This document shows, piece by piece, positions 8,094 through 17,279 of a DNA stretch of 64,000 nucleotides. The first letter of the stretch is position 1, and each line of letters opens with the position of its first letter. The stretch comes from Leptolyngbya sp. KIOST-1 (GTDB lineage Bacteria; Cyanobacteriota; Cyanobacteriia; Phormidesmidales; Phormidesmidaceae), in contig NZ_JQFA01000004.1 of NCBI RefSeq assembly GCF_000763385.1, positions 1,054,001-1,118,000 on the forward strand, read 5' to 3'. The position numbers and the translations under genes were made by a program. Below the pieces are notes generated by a model, which was not told the DNA's origin, ran no database searches, and was given only the letters and a program-made list of their open reading frames with translations.

Positions 8094-9461
8094 ATGTTTA
8101 CCCACAGCCGCCGCAACCTGACCTGGTGGTTCACCCTCTCCATGGGCAGCATTTTGCTTGTGTTTGCCGGGGTAGTTTACTATCAGCGGGTGGCCTACCA
8201 GATGGAGTCAGTCGACCGCCTGCTCTACAAGAAGGGCCGGGTGCTGGCCGCCAGCATCGAGTACCGCGACACGGCCTTAGGGGTGGAGCCGGCCAACCTC
8301 GACAATACGCCGCTGCTGGGCAGTACCCCCCCACCCGCCGATACGGATATTTTTTACGCCCGCTGGTACACCGCCACCGGACAACTGAGCCAGTATTTTG
8401 GCCCCTCGCCCCCAGAGCAGCTGCCCCCAGAGCCGCTGATCGAGGGCCCGGAGTTTCAAACCCTGCAATGGCCCATTGCCCCGGCGGGTTCTGCTGCTTC
8501 GATCGCAAATGGGTCCAGCCATCCCGCCCCGTGGGCCAGGCGCGCCCAGACGTTTCCCCTGCGACAGATCACCCTCCCCGTCTACCGTCGCGAGCAGGTG
8601 ATTGGCTACCTGCAAATCGCGACCCCGATGACGCCTGTGCAGGACAGTCTGCGCCAGACGCTGGTTGGCTTTGCCATTACCGTGCCCCTCACCCTCGGGG
8701 TGATCAGCCTGGTGGGCTGGGGGCTGAGCGGCTTGGCCATGGCACCCATTCACAAGTCCTATCAGCAGCTGCAGCAGTTCACCGCTGACGCCTCCCACGA
8801 ACTGCGGGCTCCGCTGGCCGCCATTTTGAGCAATGCCCAGGTGGGGCTGCTGGCGGGCAGCGATCGCGGCGCTGAACAGCAGCGGCGGCTGGAGAAAATT
8901 GTTGCGGTCACCCAGGGCATGAACACCCTGGTCAGTCAGCTGCTGGTGCTGGCCCGCTACAGCGAGTCCCTCAAGGCCCAACCCCTCCAGGTGCTAGACC
9001 TCCACCCCTGGCTGAAGGACCTGGTCGCCGCCGAGACGATCCAGACCGTGGCCCAGCCGATCACCCTGACGGTGGTCTGCCCCACTGCTCCGGTCTGGGT
9101 TCAGGCGGACCCTGACCTGCTGCGACAGGCGGTAAGCAATTTGATGATCAACGCCTGTAAGTACACCCCGGCGGGGGGCTGGGTCAAGGTCACCCTCTCG
9201 GCGGGCACCCGCAGCGCCTGGATCGGGGTGGAGGACAACGGCATTGGCATTCCGGCCAAGGATCTGCCGCATATTTTTGAGCGCTTTTACCGCGTGGATA
9301 AGCAGCGATCGCCCCAGACCGGCGGCCTGGGCCTGGGCCTGGCGATCGCCCAGCAGATTGTCCAGGCCCACGGCGGCGATATCCACGTCGCTAGCGAAGT
9401 CGGCCGGGGCAGTCGCTTCTATGTGGAGCTGCCCCACGCCAGGGCCAGGGGCGATCGCTGA
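8094..9461 (+). CDS. Membrane sensor histidine kinase (partner of the upstream regulator)
   Basis: 455 aa; ATG one base after the regulator's TGA, so translationally coupled. TM1 is ~11-30 and TM2 ~190-215, enclosing a ~150-residue extracytoplasmic domain rich in Pro. H-box FTADASHELRAPLAAILSN carries phosphorylated H235. The HATPase has the N box (NLMINACKY), G1 DNGIGIP, F box and G2 GGLGLGLAI. There is little or no HAMP linker between TM2 and the H-box, as in RppB-type kinases. The product phosphorylates the OmpR-like protein encoded upstream; the ligand of the periplasmic domain cannot be predicted. Confidence 0.9.
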   Translation: MFTHSRRNLTWWFTLSMGSILLVFAGVVYYQRVAYQMESVDRLLYKKGRVLAASIEYRDTALGVEPANLDNTPLLGSTPPPADTDIFYARWYTATGQLSQYFGPSPPEQLPPEPLIEGPEFQTLQWPIAPAGSAASIANGSSHPAPWARRAQTFPLRQITLPVYRREQVIGYLQIATPMTPVQDSLRQTLVGFAITVPLTLGVISLVGWGLSGLAMAPIHKSYQQLQQFTADASHELRAPLAAILSNAQVGLLAGSDRGAEQQRRLEKIVAVTQGMNTLVSQLLVLARYSESLKAQPLQVLDLHPWLKDLVAAETIQTVAQPITLTVVCPTAPVWVQADPDLLRQAVSNLMINACKYTPAGGWVKVTLSAGTRSAWIGVEDNGIGIPAKDLPHIFERFYRVDKQRSPQTGGLGLGLAIAQQIVQAHGGDIHVASEVGRGSRFYVELPHARARGDR

Positions 9462-9640
9462 CCCGGCCCCTTCAGGCGGCGCAATGGCCACTGTAATATT
9501 CCTGCAATATTAAGAATTGCCTCCGTTGGCCAGCCAAGCCAGGAAAAGGGCTTTGACAGACCAAATCACTGTGCCAGAATGCCTGTAGCCTCCGATTATG
9601 GCGCATCGCTGCACGTCCCTCGCCCCAGGAGATTTTGAAC

Positions 9641-10018
9641 ATGCTGCTTTACCTACTGAGTGTTTTGGCCACAGCCCTGTCGCTGCTGCTGGTAGACGCG
9701 ATGTTTGCCGGTGTGGTGCTGGCTAACTTCCCGGCCGCCATGGTAGCCGCGATCGCCATTGGCCTGGTCAATGGCATTATCAAGCCAGTCCTATTTATTT
9801 TGTCGCTGCCGATCACCATTCTGACCCTGGGTCTGTTTTCGCTGGTGGTCAACGGTATCTGCTTCTGGCTGGCCTCGCTGGTCACCCCTGGCTTCTCGGT
9901 CAGCGGGTTCTGGGCCTTTATCGTTGGCCCCATCGTGCTGTCGGTGGTATCCACCGCGTTGAACAACTTCTTTGTCAGTCAGGCCACCAGGCCCAAAACC
10001 CAAGAAATTAACGGATAA
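9641..10018 (+). CDS. Holin-like 4-TM membrane protein (phage_holin_4_2 family)
   Basis: 125 aa from ATG 9641, eight bases behind the Shine-Dalgarno AGGAG; a TTG two codons earlier is less likely. Four hydrophobic helices separated by short loops, with the family patterns ANFPAAMVAAIAIGLVNGIIKPVLF and LFSLVVNGICFWLASLVTPGFSV. This family is chromosomal and widespread in cyanobacteria; the holin name is by distant similarity only and there is no prophage here. The stop codon lies inside the 8-bp target duplication GGATAAGG created by a MITE inserted directly behind the gene. Confidence 0.8.
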   Translation: MLLYLLSVLATALSLLLVDAMFAGVVLANFPAAMVAAIAIGLVNGIIKPVLFILSLPITILTLGLFSLVVNGICFWLASLVTPGFSVSGFWAFIVGPIVLSVVSTALNNFFVSQATRPKTQEING

Positions 10019-10020
10019 GG

Positions 10021-10167
10021 GGCGTTGCTGAATTGAGTAATTAACCTGTAAAGTTGACATTCTTTCATCGCCCCCTAAATCCCCCAATTCTGGGGGACTT
10101 TGAGAGTTCGACTCCCCCCAGAATTGGGGGGCTGGGAGGGCATATCACACCTGCATTCAGCAACGCC
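10021..10167 (+). mobile_element. MITE copy 1 (147 bp, TIR GGCGTTGCTGAAT, 8-bp TSD)
   Basis: Left end GGCGTTGCTGAAT at 10021-10033 and its exact complement at 10155-10167. It is flanked by GGATAAGG on both sides (10013-10020 and 10168-10175), an 8-bp target-site duplication. The interior has no coding capacity but contains a long hairpin of C- and G-runs (CCCCCAATTCTGGGGGA). The same 147-bp length recurs at 14914-15060. Confidence 0.85.
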
Positions 10168-10254
10168 GGATAAGGCCTCCGGCTCACCGCGCATCTGACC
10201 GCAGCCATCCAATGACTCCATCGCCAAGATCGCAGGTCGGTGCAGCTGACCGGT

Positions 10255-10312
10255 CTACCGATCCTGAACCCGAAACCCAGAACCCGAAACCCGAAACCCA
10301 GAACCGCCCTCT
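10255..10312 (+). repeat. Low-complexity AACCCGAAACCCAG repeats
   Basis: Several alternating AACCCGAAACCC and AACCCAGAACCC units lie between the MITE and the convergent end of the cyclase gene. Similar CCC-rich tracts precede the vWA genes at 18690 and 20560. No gene was found in 10176-10338. Confidence 0.6.
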
Positions 10313-10338
10313 TTGCCTTTTGCCTGACTGAATCTCTA

Positions 10339-11316
10339 CTAAAACATCACAGCCCCGAACGGTGGCTGCGTACCGTTTGGCAAAACGCAGATCGCCTGGT
10401 ACTGGTTGCGGCCCTGGGCCTTGGCCTGGTAGAGCCCCTGGTCGGCACTGAGCACCAGATCGGAGGGTAAACCGTTGGCCGAGGGCTGCACGCTGGCGAT
10501 GCCGCAGCTGATGGTGACGGCGGTGGTCGGGGCCATGGCGTGGGGCAAGCTCAGGTTTTGCACCGACTGCACCAGGCGATCGCCGACTACCGTGGCCCCC
10601 TCCAGGGGGGTATTGGGCAATATTACCGCGAACTCTTCGCCACCGTAGCGAGCGACCAGATCGGCGGGGCGATGGATACCCTGCTTGAGGGTTGTAGCCA
10701 CCTGCTGCAGGCAGCGATCGCCCGCCGGGTGGCCGTAGTGGTCGTTGTAGTGCTTGAAATGGTCAATATCGCAAATAAGCAGCGACAGCGGCACCTGGTC
10801 ACGCACGCAGCGCCCCCACTCCTGCAGCAGATACTCGTCAAAACGACGGCGGTTGGCCACCTGGGTCAGGCTGTCGATCAGGGTCTGCTGCTGGAGTTGG
10901 TAGTTGGCCTCCCGCAGCTGAATCTCCAGCCGATGCTGAGAAATTAGCCGCCGCACCCGCTGACGCAGCACGGCCCAGTGGATGGGTTTGGTCACATAGT
11001 CCGCCATCCCAATGGCAAAGGCCTGATCGACCGATTTTTCGTCCTCCAGCCCGGTAATCATCAGCATGGGGGCTGGGTTGCCCTGGGCGATGGCCTGCAG
11101 CCGGCGGCACACCTCAAAGCCATCCATACCCGGCATGAGCGCGTCGAGCAAAACCAGGTCTGGCCAGTGGAGCACGTAAAGGTCCAGCGCCGCTTTGCCA
11201 TTGGGCGCTTCAATCACCTGGTAGCCCTCCTGCCCCAGGTATTGCCCCAGCAAACGGAGCATGAAGGGGTCGTCCTCGGCTACTAAAATAACGGCGCCCT
11301 CAGGCTGGATTGGCAT
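10339..11316 (-). CDS. Response regulator with GGDEF domain (diguanylate cyclase, PleD-like)
   Basis: 325 aa. N-terminal receiver with E14/D15/D16, phosphoacceptor D58 in VLLDALMPGMDG and K110. The GGDEF domain (~145-305) keeps the active-site GGEEF at 225-229, and five residues before it RPAD (216-219) matches the RxxD inhibitory site, so both c-di-GMP synthesis and product inhibition are expected. Its ATG at 11316 overlaps the end of the upstream hybrid kinase by 17 bp, which argues for translational coupling and a phosphorelay in which the kinase HPt feeds this receiver to control c-di-GMP. A motility or biofilm output would be usual but is inference. Confidence 0.92.
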   Translation of the reverse strand: MPIQPEGAVILVAEDDPFMLRLLGQYLGQEGYQVIEAPNGKAALDLYVLHWPDLVLLDALMPGMDGFEVCRRLQAIAQGNPAPMLMITGLEDEKSVDQAFAIGMADYVTKPIHWAVLRQRVRRLISQHRLEIQLREANYQLQQQTLIDSLTQVANRRRFDEYLLQEWGRCVRDQVPLSLLICDIDHFKHYNDHYGHPAGDRCLQQVATTLKQGIHRPADLVARYGGEEFAVILPNTPLEGATVVGDRLVQSVQNLSLPHAMAPTTAVTISCGIASVQPSANGLPSDLVLSADQGLYQAKAQGRNQYQAICVLPNGTQPPFGAVMF

Positions 11317-14236
11317 GACCCATTCCCCCCTGGGACACCAGGGCTGCGTGCAGGTCCGCCTCTACCCGCTCAGCGGCCTGGCGAATGGCCTCGCTTTGAG
11401 CGGTGTAATCGGCGTAAAGCCCCTGGCGCACGGCCTCCTCCAGATCCCGGCACAGGGCCGAGAGCGCGATCGCGCCCACCGTGGCACTGCTCGATTTAAG
11501 GGTGTGGGCCGCCCGCTGGAGGGTAGGCCAATTGCGCTGGCGGTTGGCGGCATCCAGCTCATCCAGTAGCTGGGCGGTGCTGGCCAGGTAGCTGCCCACC
11601 AGATCGGCCAGAATGTCGGGGTTGCCGCCGCCCAGGCTGTTGATCAGCTGGCGCAGGCTGTCCGGGTCAATGGCCGGGGCGGCGGCGGGGGCCGGGCCGG
11701 GGCAGGGGTCGCGGTTAGTTTCCAGCACCCGCACCAGATCGCCCACCCGAATGGGCTTGCTGATGTAGTCGTCCATTCCCGCTTGCAGACACTGCTCGCG
11801 ATCGCCCGTCATGGCGTTGGCGGTCATCGCCACCACTCGCGGGCGTTGCTGGGGCCAGCGCTTAACGATCTCACGGGTGGCGCTCAGGCCGTCCATTTCC
11901 GGCATCTGCACATCCATCAGCACCAGATCGTAGGGCTGCTGTTCCAGGGCGGTCAGCACCTCCAGGCCGTTGGCGGCCACATCGGCCCGGTAGCCCAGCC
12001 GCTGCAGCATCAGCAGAGCCACTTTTTGGTTCACCACATTGTCTTCGGCCAGCAGAATGCGCTGGGGGCACCGCTGCCCCAAGGTACTGTCAAACCCGGA
12101 GGGGTCGGGCTGGGGGGTGACTCGCAGGGGCTGAGGCTTCACCGGCGCCACCCCTGGGGCCGCGGCTGGGACCGCTCCCAGAGCCGCTCCCAGGGCCGCC
12201 AGCAGGGCATCCTGCTTGACGGGCTTGCTCAGGCAGACCGCAAACAGCCCGCGATCGGCCTGGGTAGGCGTCCAGCCCAGGGAGGTGAGCATGATCAACG
12301 GCAGCGATCGCGGCAGCCGAGTAATGGCGCGGGCCAGGGTCAGCCCGTCCATGGCGGGCATCTGCATGTCCAGAATGGCCAGCTCAAACGACCGTTGCTC
12401 CAGCAGGGCCAGGGCCGCCATCCCCGAATCGACTGCCACAGGCGTCATCCCCCAGCTCTGGGTCTGAAGCTGCAAAATTTTGCGATTGGTGGCGTTGTCG
12501 TCCACAATCAGCAGGGAGCGCCCCTGGAGATCCGGGGGAACGGCGGGGGCGATCGCGGCCGGCTGCGGGTCCAGCGGCAGCGGCAGGGTGAAGAAAAAGG
12601 TCGATCCCTGGCCCTCCACGCTCTCGACCCAGAGACACCCCCCCATCAATTCGCATAGCCGCTTGCTGATGGCCAGACCCAGCCCCGTGCCGCCAAACTG
12701 GCGGGTGGTGGAGGCATCGACCTGGCTAAAGGGCTGAAAGAGACAGGACAGCCGTTCCGCCGGAATGCCGATGCCTGTGTCTTTGACCGCCACCGTCACC
12801 AGGGCTGGATCCGACGGGTCGCGAGGCTGCACCGAAACCGAGACAATCACTTCGCCCTGGGCCGTAAATTTGATCGCGTTGTTGACCAGATTCACCAGCA
12901 CCTGGCGCAGCCGACTGACATCGCCCAGCAGGTTTTGGGGCACCTCCGGCGGCAGCAGATAGGCCAGCTCCAGACCCTTTTCGGCGGCCTTGACCGCCAG
13001 CAGCTGTAGGGCGTCTTCGAGGCAGGTCCGCAGGTTAAAGGGCTGGGTCTCTAGCTCTAGTTTATCGGACTCCATTTTGGAAAAATCGAGGATGTCGTTG
13101 ATGATAGTGAGCAGGCTATCGCCAGCGTGGCGAGTGGTTTCGACAAAGTCGCGCTGCTGGTCGGTGAGGGGGGTGTCGAGCAGCAGCCCCGTCATGCCGA
13201 TCACCGCGTTCATGGGGGTGCGGATCTCGTGGCTCATCATGGCCAAAAACTCGCCCTTGGCCTGGTTGGCGGCTTCTGCGGCCTGGCGGGCCTGCTCCAG
13301 CGCCTGCATGTGCTGATAGAGCTGAGCTTCGGCCTTCTTGCGATCGCTGATGTCGGTCTGGATGCCAACAAAGTGGGTGAGCTGGCCCTCGGGGCTGTAG
13401 ATGGGCGAGATGCTGAGATCATTCCAGAACTGCTGGCCGTTCTTGCGGTAGTTGATCACTTCCACTGTGCAGTTTTGCCCTGCGGCCAGGGCCCGCCGCA
13501 ACAGGTGGAGTCCGGGCTGCTGGCTCTGCCCCTGCTGCAAGAAGCGGCTGTTGCGCCCCAGGGCCTCTGCACTCGAGTAGCCGGTGATGCGCTCAAAGGC
13601 CGGGTTGACGAAAATAATTGGGTTATCGGGCTGGCGGGCGTCGGTTATTACGATACCGTTGCTGCTGGCGGCGATCGCCTGCTCCTGGAGCCGCAACGTT
13701 TCCTGCAGCCGCTGACGGTCCACCTGGGCCTGCTCCAGCTGGTTTACCCGGTAGTGCAAATCCATCTGAGCCATCACCTGGCAGCTCAGCACGGTCAGCA
13801 CCTCTCGCTGCTGATCGCTCAGGTGGCGCGGCACCCGGTCGGCTACGCAGAGGGTGCCCAGGGTGTAGCCATCGCTAGTTTGCAGCGGCATGCCGGCATA
13901 AAAGCGAATGCAGGGGGTATGGGTGACCAGGGGGTTGTCGCAAAAGCGCGGGTCGACTAGTGTGTCGGGCACCTCCAGGAGCTCAGGCTGCAAAATAGCG
14001 TGGGCACAAAAGGCTATATCCCTGGGGGTTTCATTGACCGGGAGGCCCAGCTGAGCCTTAAACCACTGCCGCCGCTCGTCGATCAGGCTGACCATGGCCA
14101 TGGGCGTGGCGCAGATCATAGCGGCCAGGCGAGTCAGGCTATCGAAACCATCCGCTGGGGGAGTATCCAGAATACGATAGCGATGCAGTGCCTGTAGCCG
14201 ACAGGCTTCATTCGTGGGGAAAGGTGCAGGTTGCAT
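11300..14236 (-). CDS. Hybrid histidine kinase: GAF-PAS-HisKA-HATPase-REC-REC-HPt
   Basis: 978 aa from ATG 14236 ([20 protein letters not shown]), the usual opening for GAF-first kinases; the frame stays open a further 95 codons upstream but that part is unlike protein. Order: GAF (~20-165), PAS/PAC with [18 protein letters not shown] and [22 protein letters not shown], coiled linker, HisKA with [15 protein letters not shown], HATPase with DTGIGIP and GGTGLGLAI, a first receiver ([13 protein letters not shown]), a second receiver ([13 protein letters not shown]) and a C-terminal HPt domain with [14 protein letters not shown]. All phosphoacceptor residues look intact, so a complete internal phosphorelay is possible. 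No membrane segment: a soluble sensor. It overlaps the downstream diguanylate cyclase gene. Confidence 0.92.
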   Translation of the reverse strand: MQPAPFPTNEACRLQALHRYRILDTPPADGFDSLTRLAAMICATPMAMVSLIDERRQWFKAQLGLPVNETPRDIAFCAHAILQPELLEVPDTLVDPRFCDNPLVTHTPCIRFYAGMPLQTSDGYTLGTLCVADRVPRHLSDQQREVLTVLSCQVMAQMDLHYRVNQLEQAQVDRQRLQETLRLQEQAIAASSNGIVITDARQPDNPIIFVNPAFERITGYSSAEALGRNSRFLQQGQSQQPGLHLLRRALAAGQNCTVEVINYRKNGQQFWNDLSISPIYSPEGQLTHFVGIQTDISDRKKAEAQLYQHMQALEQARQAAEAANQAKGEFLAMMSHEIRTPMNAVIGMTGLLLDTPLTDQQRDFVETTRHAGDSLLTIINDILDFSKMESDKLELETQPFNLRTCLEDALQLLAVKAAEKGLELAYLLPPEVPQNLLGDVSRLRQVLVNLVNNAIKFTAQGEVIVSVSVQPRDPSDPALVTVAVKDTGIGIPAERLSCLFQPFSQVDASTTRQFGGTGLGLAISKRLCELMGGCLWVESVEGQGSTFFFTLPLPLDPQPAAIAPAVPPDLQGRSLLIVDDNATNRKILQLQTQSWGMTPVAVDSGMAALALLEQRSFELAILDMQMPAMDGLTLARAITRLPRSLPLIMLTSLGWTPTQADRGLFAVCLSKPVKQDALLAALGAALGAVPAAAPGVAPVKPQPLRVTPQPDPSGFDSTLGQRCPQRILLAEDNVVNQKVALLMLQRLGYRADVAANGLEVLTALEQQPYDLVLMDVQMPEMDGLSATREIVKRWPQQRPRVVAMTANAMTGDREQCLQAGMDDYISKPIRVGDLVRVLETNRDPCPGPAPAAAPAIDPDSLRQLINSLGGGNPDILADLVGSYLASTAQLLDELDAANRQRNWPTLQRAAHTLKSSSATVGAIALSALCRDLEEAVRQGLYADYTAQSEAIRQAAERVEADLHAALVSQGGMGHANPA

Positions 14237-14608
14237 AGGCCATTGCCCTAGGGCAGAGAAGCGGTTGAAACGGGGGCCAGTAACTGAGGCCAGAAAACAG
14301 GGAGCTAGATAAAGAAGGGGCAGTCTTGAGAGTACCCAGAATGGTGTAGCCGTTATTGCAGTCTGGCCCCGCCTCGGCTCAGGCTGGGCGGCTAACCATT
14401 GCCAACCCTGCGCAGAGTAGCCATTCTTACTGCCTGGGTGAGTCGAAGCCCTGCCGTAAAGTTTGGTAACGCGCCTTTTTGCTGGGGCATCGCCTGAAAG
14501 CCGGCCTGCACTGCGAAGCACCGCGCAACCGCCCCTGGCCCCGATCGCGTCAGCGCCGCTCCTGCACCCACCGGGTCAGCATCCCCTGACACTGAATCCT
14601 ATTCGGCT

Positions 14609-14648
14609 AACCCCGTAGGGGCGTAGCATGCTACGCCCCTACGGGGTT
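14609..14648. repeat. 40-bp perfect palindrome (GTAGGGGCG type)
   Basis: Two 20-base arms, each the exact reverse complement of the other, centred on GCATGC. It would form a cruciform or a very stable RNA hairpin. A related 27-bp hairpin occurs at 49402-49428. These look like dispersed REP-like palindromes. The flanking 14237-14608 and 14649-14750 contain no recognisable gene. Confidence 0.85.
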
Positions 14649-14750
14649 GCTGGCTATGAATCGGGGTTTTGTGACTCGGATTATGTACGACTTGGTGTTG
14701 CTGGATTGAAGCATGAATTTGAGTAGGGCAAACGGTCGTTTACCCCTGCG

Positions 14751-14834
14751 AGAAAGGAAGCTCTCAAGCAACTCAACCCAGAAGCTGCCGAGGAGTTTTT
14801 TGCTTGTACCTGTGCAGCTAGGATCGCCTGCTAA
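14751..14834 (+). pseudogene. Remnant of an XRE-type HTH gene (C-terminal end only)
   Basis: In frame from 14751 to the TAA at 14832-14834 the translation reads RKEALKQLNPEAAEEFFAC and so on. KEALKQLNPEAAEEF closely matches KEALRQLNPIAAEEF, the C-terminus of the HTH protein encoded at 39070-39333. No start or HTH core remains upstream (stop codon about 15 bases ahead), so this is a decayed fragment of the same family. Confidence 0.55.
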
Positions 14835-14913
14835 TTGACTGGCAAAACCTGTGAAATGTCTTCTACTCCCGATGTTTTGCCATTCAAACACTATTAACCA
14901 GAATGGCTTAAAT

Positions 14914-15060
14914 GGCGTTGCTGAATTGAGTCATGAATCTGTAAACTTGACATCTCAGCAACGCCCCCTAAATCCCCCAATTCTGTGGGATTTTGAGATT
15001 TCGCCTCCCCCCAAAAATGGGGGGCTGAGGGGGCATATCATGCCTGCATTCAGCAATGCC
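14914..15060 (+). mobile_element. MITE copy 2 (147 bp, TIR GGCGTTGCTGAAT, 8-bp TSD)
   Basis: Starts GGCGTTGCTGAAT and ends ATTCAGCAATGCC (one change in the terminal repeat). Flanks are GCTTAAAT on the left (14906-14913) and GCTTAAAC on the right (15061-15068), a target duplication with one later substitution. Same length and clearly the same sequence family as 10021-10167. Confidence 0.82.
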
Positions 15061-15071
15061 GCTTAAACTAT

Positions 15072-15344
15072 TTAAGCCTGTCCATTGGCCACCAGCCACA
15101 GGTAGGCCAGCACCCCCAGCGCCGCCACGCCCGCCAGCGCTTCGCCCTGCTGGTGGACAAACGTGCGGGCGATCGCCCAGCTGTCCCGCAGCAGCTGCCG
15201 CCGGGTCTGGCCCAGTTCTGCCATCAGCGCCTTCACTTCGGCGTTGACCTCGTCCAGGGTAAGCTCGTCGCGGCGGTAGGCGGCTTCGACCGCATCCAGC
15301 TTGCGCCAGTAGTCGCGGGTAGCGCCGATCAAATCGGGAAGCAT
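15072..15344 (-). CDS. Small hypothetical protein with C-terminal membrane anchor
   Basis: 90 aa. The first ~70 residues are charged and helical (KLDAVEAAYRRDELTLDEVNAEVKALMAELGQTRRQLL), and the last ~22 (ALAGVAALGVLAYLWLVANG) form one membrane helix, giving a tail-anchored layout. The MITE at 14914 is inserted about 10 bp behind its stop codon. No family was recognised. The long ORF on the opposite strand is a shadow. Confidence 0.65.
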   Translation of the reverse strand: MLPDLIGATRDYWRKLDAVEAAYRRDELTLDEVNAEVKALMAELGQTRRQLLRDSWAIARTFVHQQGEALAGVAALGVLAYLWLVANGQA

Positions 15345-15425
15345 TTGTTAACGTTTGTGACTGTACTGTTGACAGTCTAGCGCTTGCCTGGGTGAGGGGC
15401 GTCTGTAGGACGGGGGAGAGGACCC

Positions 15426-15812
15426 TCAGGCCTTGGACGATTCGATCGCGCGCTCCGCCAGTAGCCCATACCCCTCATCGCCGTGGGCTTTGTAGAACAC
15501 CAGGGCGGCTTCCACCTGGGCTTCAGAGAGGCCGTATTCTTCGGCAATCTGCGCCGTGGACCACTCCCATTCCGTGGCCGCCATCACCACCGTGCGCACA
15601 TGGATGCTGGTGCCATGGATCACGGGCACCCAGCTATTTTCGGCGTCGGAGCGAAAGGCGATGTCGGGAAAAGCGGGGTCGGGTTCCATCAGGGCACAGT
15701 GGTTCTCTTTTTGCAGCGAGGCCAAAACCGTGTACACCAGTTGCCAGCGGTCCTCAATGGGGAGTTGCAGAGCCTGGTCTTGGAGTTCCTGGAGCATCAT
15801 AAACGTGAGCAT
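15426..15812 (-). CDS. DUF433 domain protein (antitoxin-like)
   Basis: 128 aa from ATG 15812; a GTG 18 bp upstream is an alternative. The N-terminal stretch LPIEDRWQLVYTVLASLQ resembles the short helix found at the start of many cyanobacterial antitoxin-like proteins. The region VPVIHGTSIHVRTVVMAATEWEWSTAQIAEEYGLSEAQVEAALVFYKAH follows the DUF433 pattern: a strand, then a small HTH-like fold. Many DUF433 proteins sit next to PIN-type toxins, but no partner is visible here (the neighbour is the tail-anchored protein), so it may be an orphan or regulator. Confidence 0.75.
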   Translation of the reverse strand: MLTFMMLQELQDQALQLPIEDRWQLVYTVLASLQKENHCALMEPDPAFPDIAFRSDAENSWVPVIHGTSIHVRTVVMAATEWEWSTAQIAEEYGLSEAQVEAALVFYKAHGDEGYGLLAERAIESSKA

Positions 15813-15973
15813 TGCGTGGGGATTGAACACCTCTATTAAACTGCATATGCTGAACGGGGTCCTGGGGAGGGGTATTTGGAACCCGGCGCAGGAGGCGACT
15901 GGTTTATGCTGATAGGGGTACCTCTCGCCTCAGCGAGGGGGCCTTCCGTTCTCAGTTCTTCAGCCCTTGCGCT

Positions 15974-17182
15974 ATGTTTGCCACCACCGCTCCACCGCTG
16001 CCCGTCAACCGCGATCGCATTCGTCCGGCAGTCCAGGCGCTACAGGATCAGCTGGTGACCTGGCGGCGCAGCCTGCACCAAAAGCCCGAGCTGGGGTTCA
16101 AAGAATGGCTGACCGCTGACTTCATCTGCGCCAGGCTGTCGGAGTGGGGCATAGACCACCAGCGCAACATTGCCCAAACCGGCGTGGTGGCGGTAATTGA
16201 GGGCACGCGCCCCGGCCCGGTGCTGGGCATTCGCGCCGATATGGATGCCCTGCCCATCCAGGAAGAAAACCCCGTGCCCTACTGCTCGCAGCACGATGGG
16301 GTGATGCACGCCTGCGGCCACGACGGCCACGTGGCGATCGCCCTGGGCACCGCCTACTATCTGGCCACCCACCGTGACTTTGCGGGCACCGTCAAGGTGA
16401 TCTTCCAGCCCGCCGAGGAGGGGCCGGGGGGAGCCAAACCCATGATCGAAGCGGGGGTGCTAAAAAACCCCGATGTGGATGCCATGATTGGCCTCCACCT
16501 GTGGAACAACCTGCCCCTGGGCACCGTGGGCGTGCGCACCGGGGCGCTGATGGCGGCGTCAGAATTTTTTACCTGCACCGTGCAGGGTAAGGGCGGCCAC
16601 GGGGCGCTACCCCACCAGACCGTAGACTCGATTGTGGTCGGGGCGCAGATCGTCAATGCGCTGCAAACCGTCGTAGCTCGCAACATTGACCCCACCAAGG
16701 CGGCGGTCGTCACCGTGGGCCAGTTTCACGCCGGTAAGGCCCAGAACGTGATCGCCGACACCGCCACCCTGGGCGGCACCGTGCGCTACTTTGACCCCGC
16801 CTACGCCGACTACTTTGCCCCCCGCATGGAGCAAATTATTGCCGGGGTTTGTCAGGCCCACGGGGCCAGCTACAGTTTCGACTACCGGGCGCTGTACCCA
16901 CCTGTGATCAATGATGCGGGGATGGCGGATCTGGTGCGATCGGTGGCGCTATCGGTGGTGGAAACCCCCGCCGGGGTGGTGCCCGACTGCCACACCATGG
17001 GCGGCGAAGACATGGCCTTCTTTTTGCAGGAAGTGCCAGGGTGCTACTTCTTTTTGGGCTCAGCCAACGCCGACAAGGCCCTGGCCTACCCCCACCACCA
17101 CCCCCGCTTCGACTTCGACGAAACCGCCCTGGGCCTGGGGGTGGAGATGTTTGTGCGTTGCGTGGAGGCGTACTTCGCTTAG
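15974..17182 (+). CDS. M20 family amidohydrolase (N-acyl-L-amino acid / IAA-amino acid hydrolase type)
   Basis: 402 aa, cytoplasmic. Metal ligands expected for the M20D subgroup are present: GIRADMDALPIQE, HACGHDGHVA, FQPAEEGPGGAKPMIE, and near the C-terminus CHTMGGEDMAFFL. The dimerisation domain begins near GKGGHGALPHQTVDSI. Enzymes of this group cleave amide bonds of N-acyl amino acids or auxin conjugates. The length is usual for the family. It is transcribed alone, away from the DUF433 gene. Confidence 0.9.
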   Translation: MFATTAPPLPVNRDRIRPAVQALQDQLVTWRRSLHQKPELGFKEWLTADFICARLSEWGIDHQRNIAQTGVVAVIEGTRPGPVLGIRADMDALPIQEENPVPYCSQHDGVMHACGHDGHVAIALGTAYYLATHRDFAGTVKVIFQPAEEGPGGAKPMIEAGVLKNPDVDAMIGLHLWNNLPLGTVGVRTGALMAASEFFTCTVQGKGGHGALPHQTVDSIVVGAQIVNALQTVVARNIDPTKAAVVTVGQFHAGKAQNVIADTATLGGTVRYFDPAYADYFAPRMEQIIAGVCQAHGASYSFDYRALYPPVINDAGMADLVRSVALSVVETPAGVVPDCHTMGGEDMAFFLQEVPGCYFFLGSANADKALAYPHHHPRFDFDETALGLGVEMFVRCVEAYFA

Positions 17183-17279
17183 GGGTTTTGGGTAGAGGAT
17201 AGGTTAACTTCTTTGAGCGCAGGGGTGCGCGGCGGCCAGAGTTGCTATGCTTGGCGGTTAGGTAGACGAGGATTTCACC

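Noticed and set aside
9641..10018. Prophage lysis gene
   Set aside because: The holin name is only family similarity; no other phage genes are near and the family is chromosomal in cyanobacteria.
14244..14255. TGCCCTAGGGCA palindrome near the hybrid kinase start as an operator
   Set aside because: Only 12 bp, no second copy and no matching known site; could be chance in GC-rich DNA.
14631..14891. 86-codon minus-strand ORF as a gene
   Set aside because: It starts inside non-coding DNA and includes half of the 40-bp palindrome; the plus-strand HTH remnant explains the coding-like stretch.
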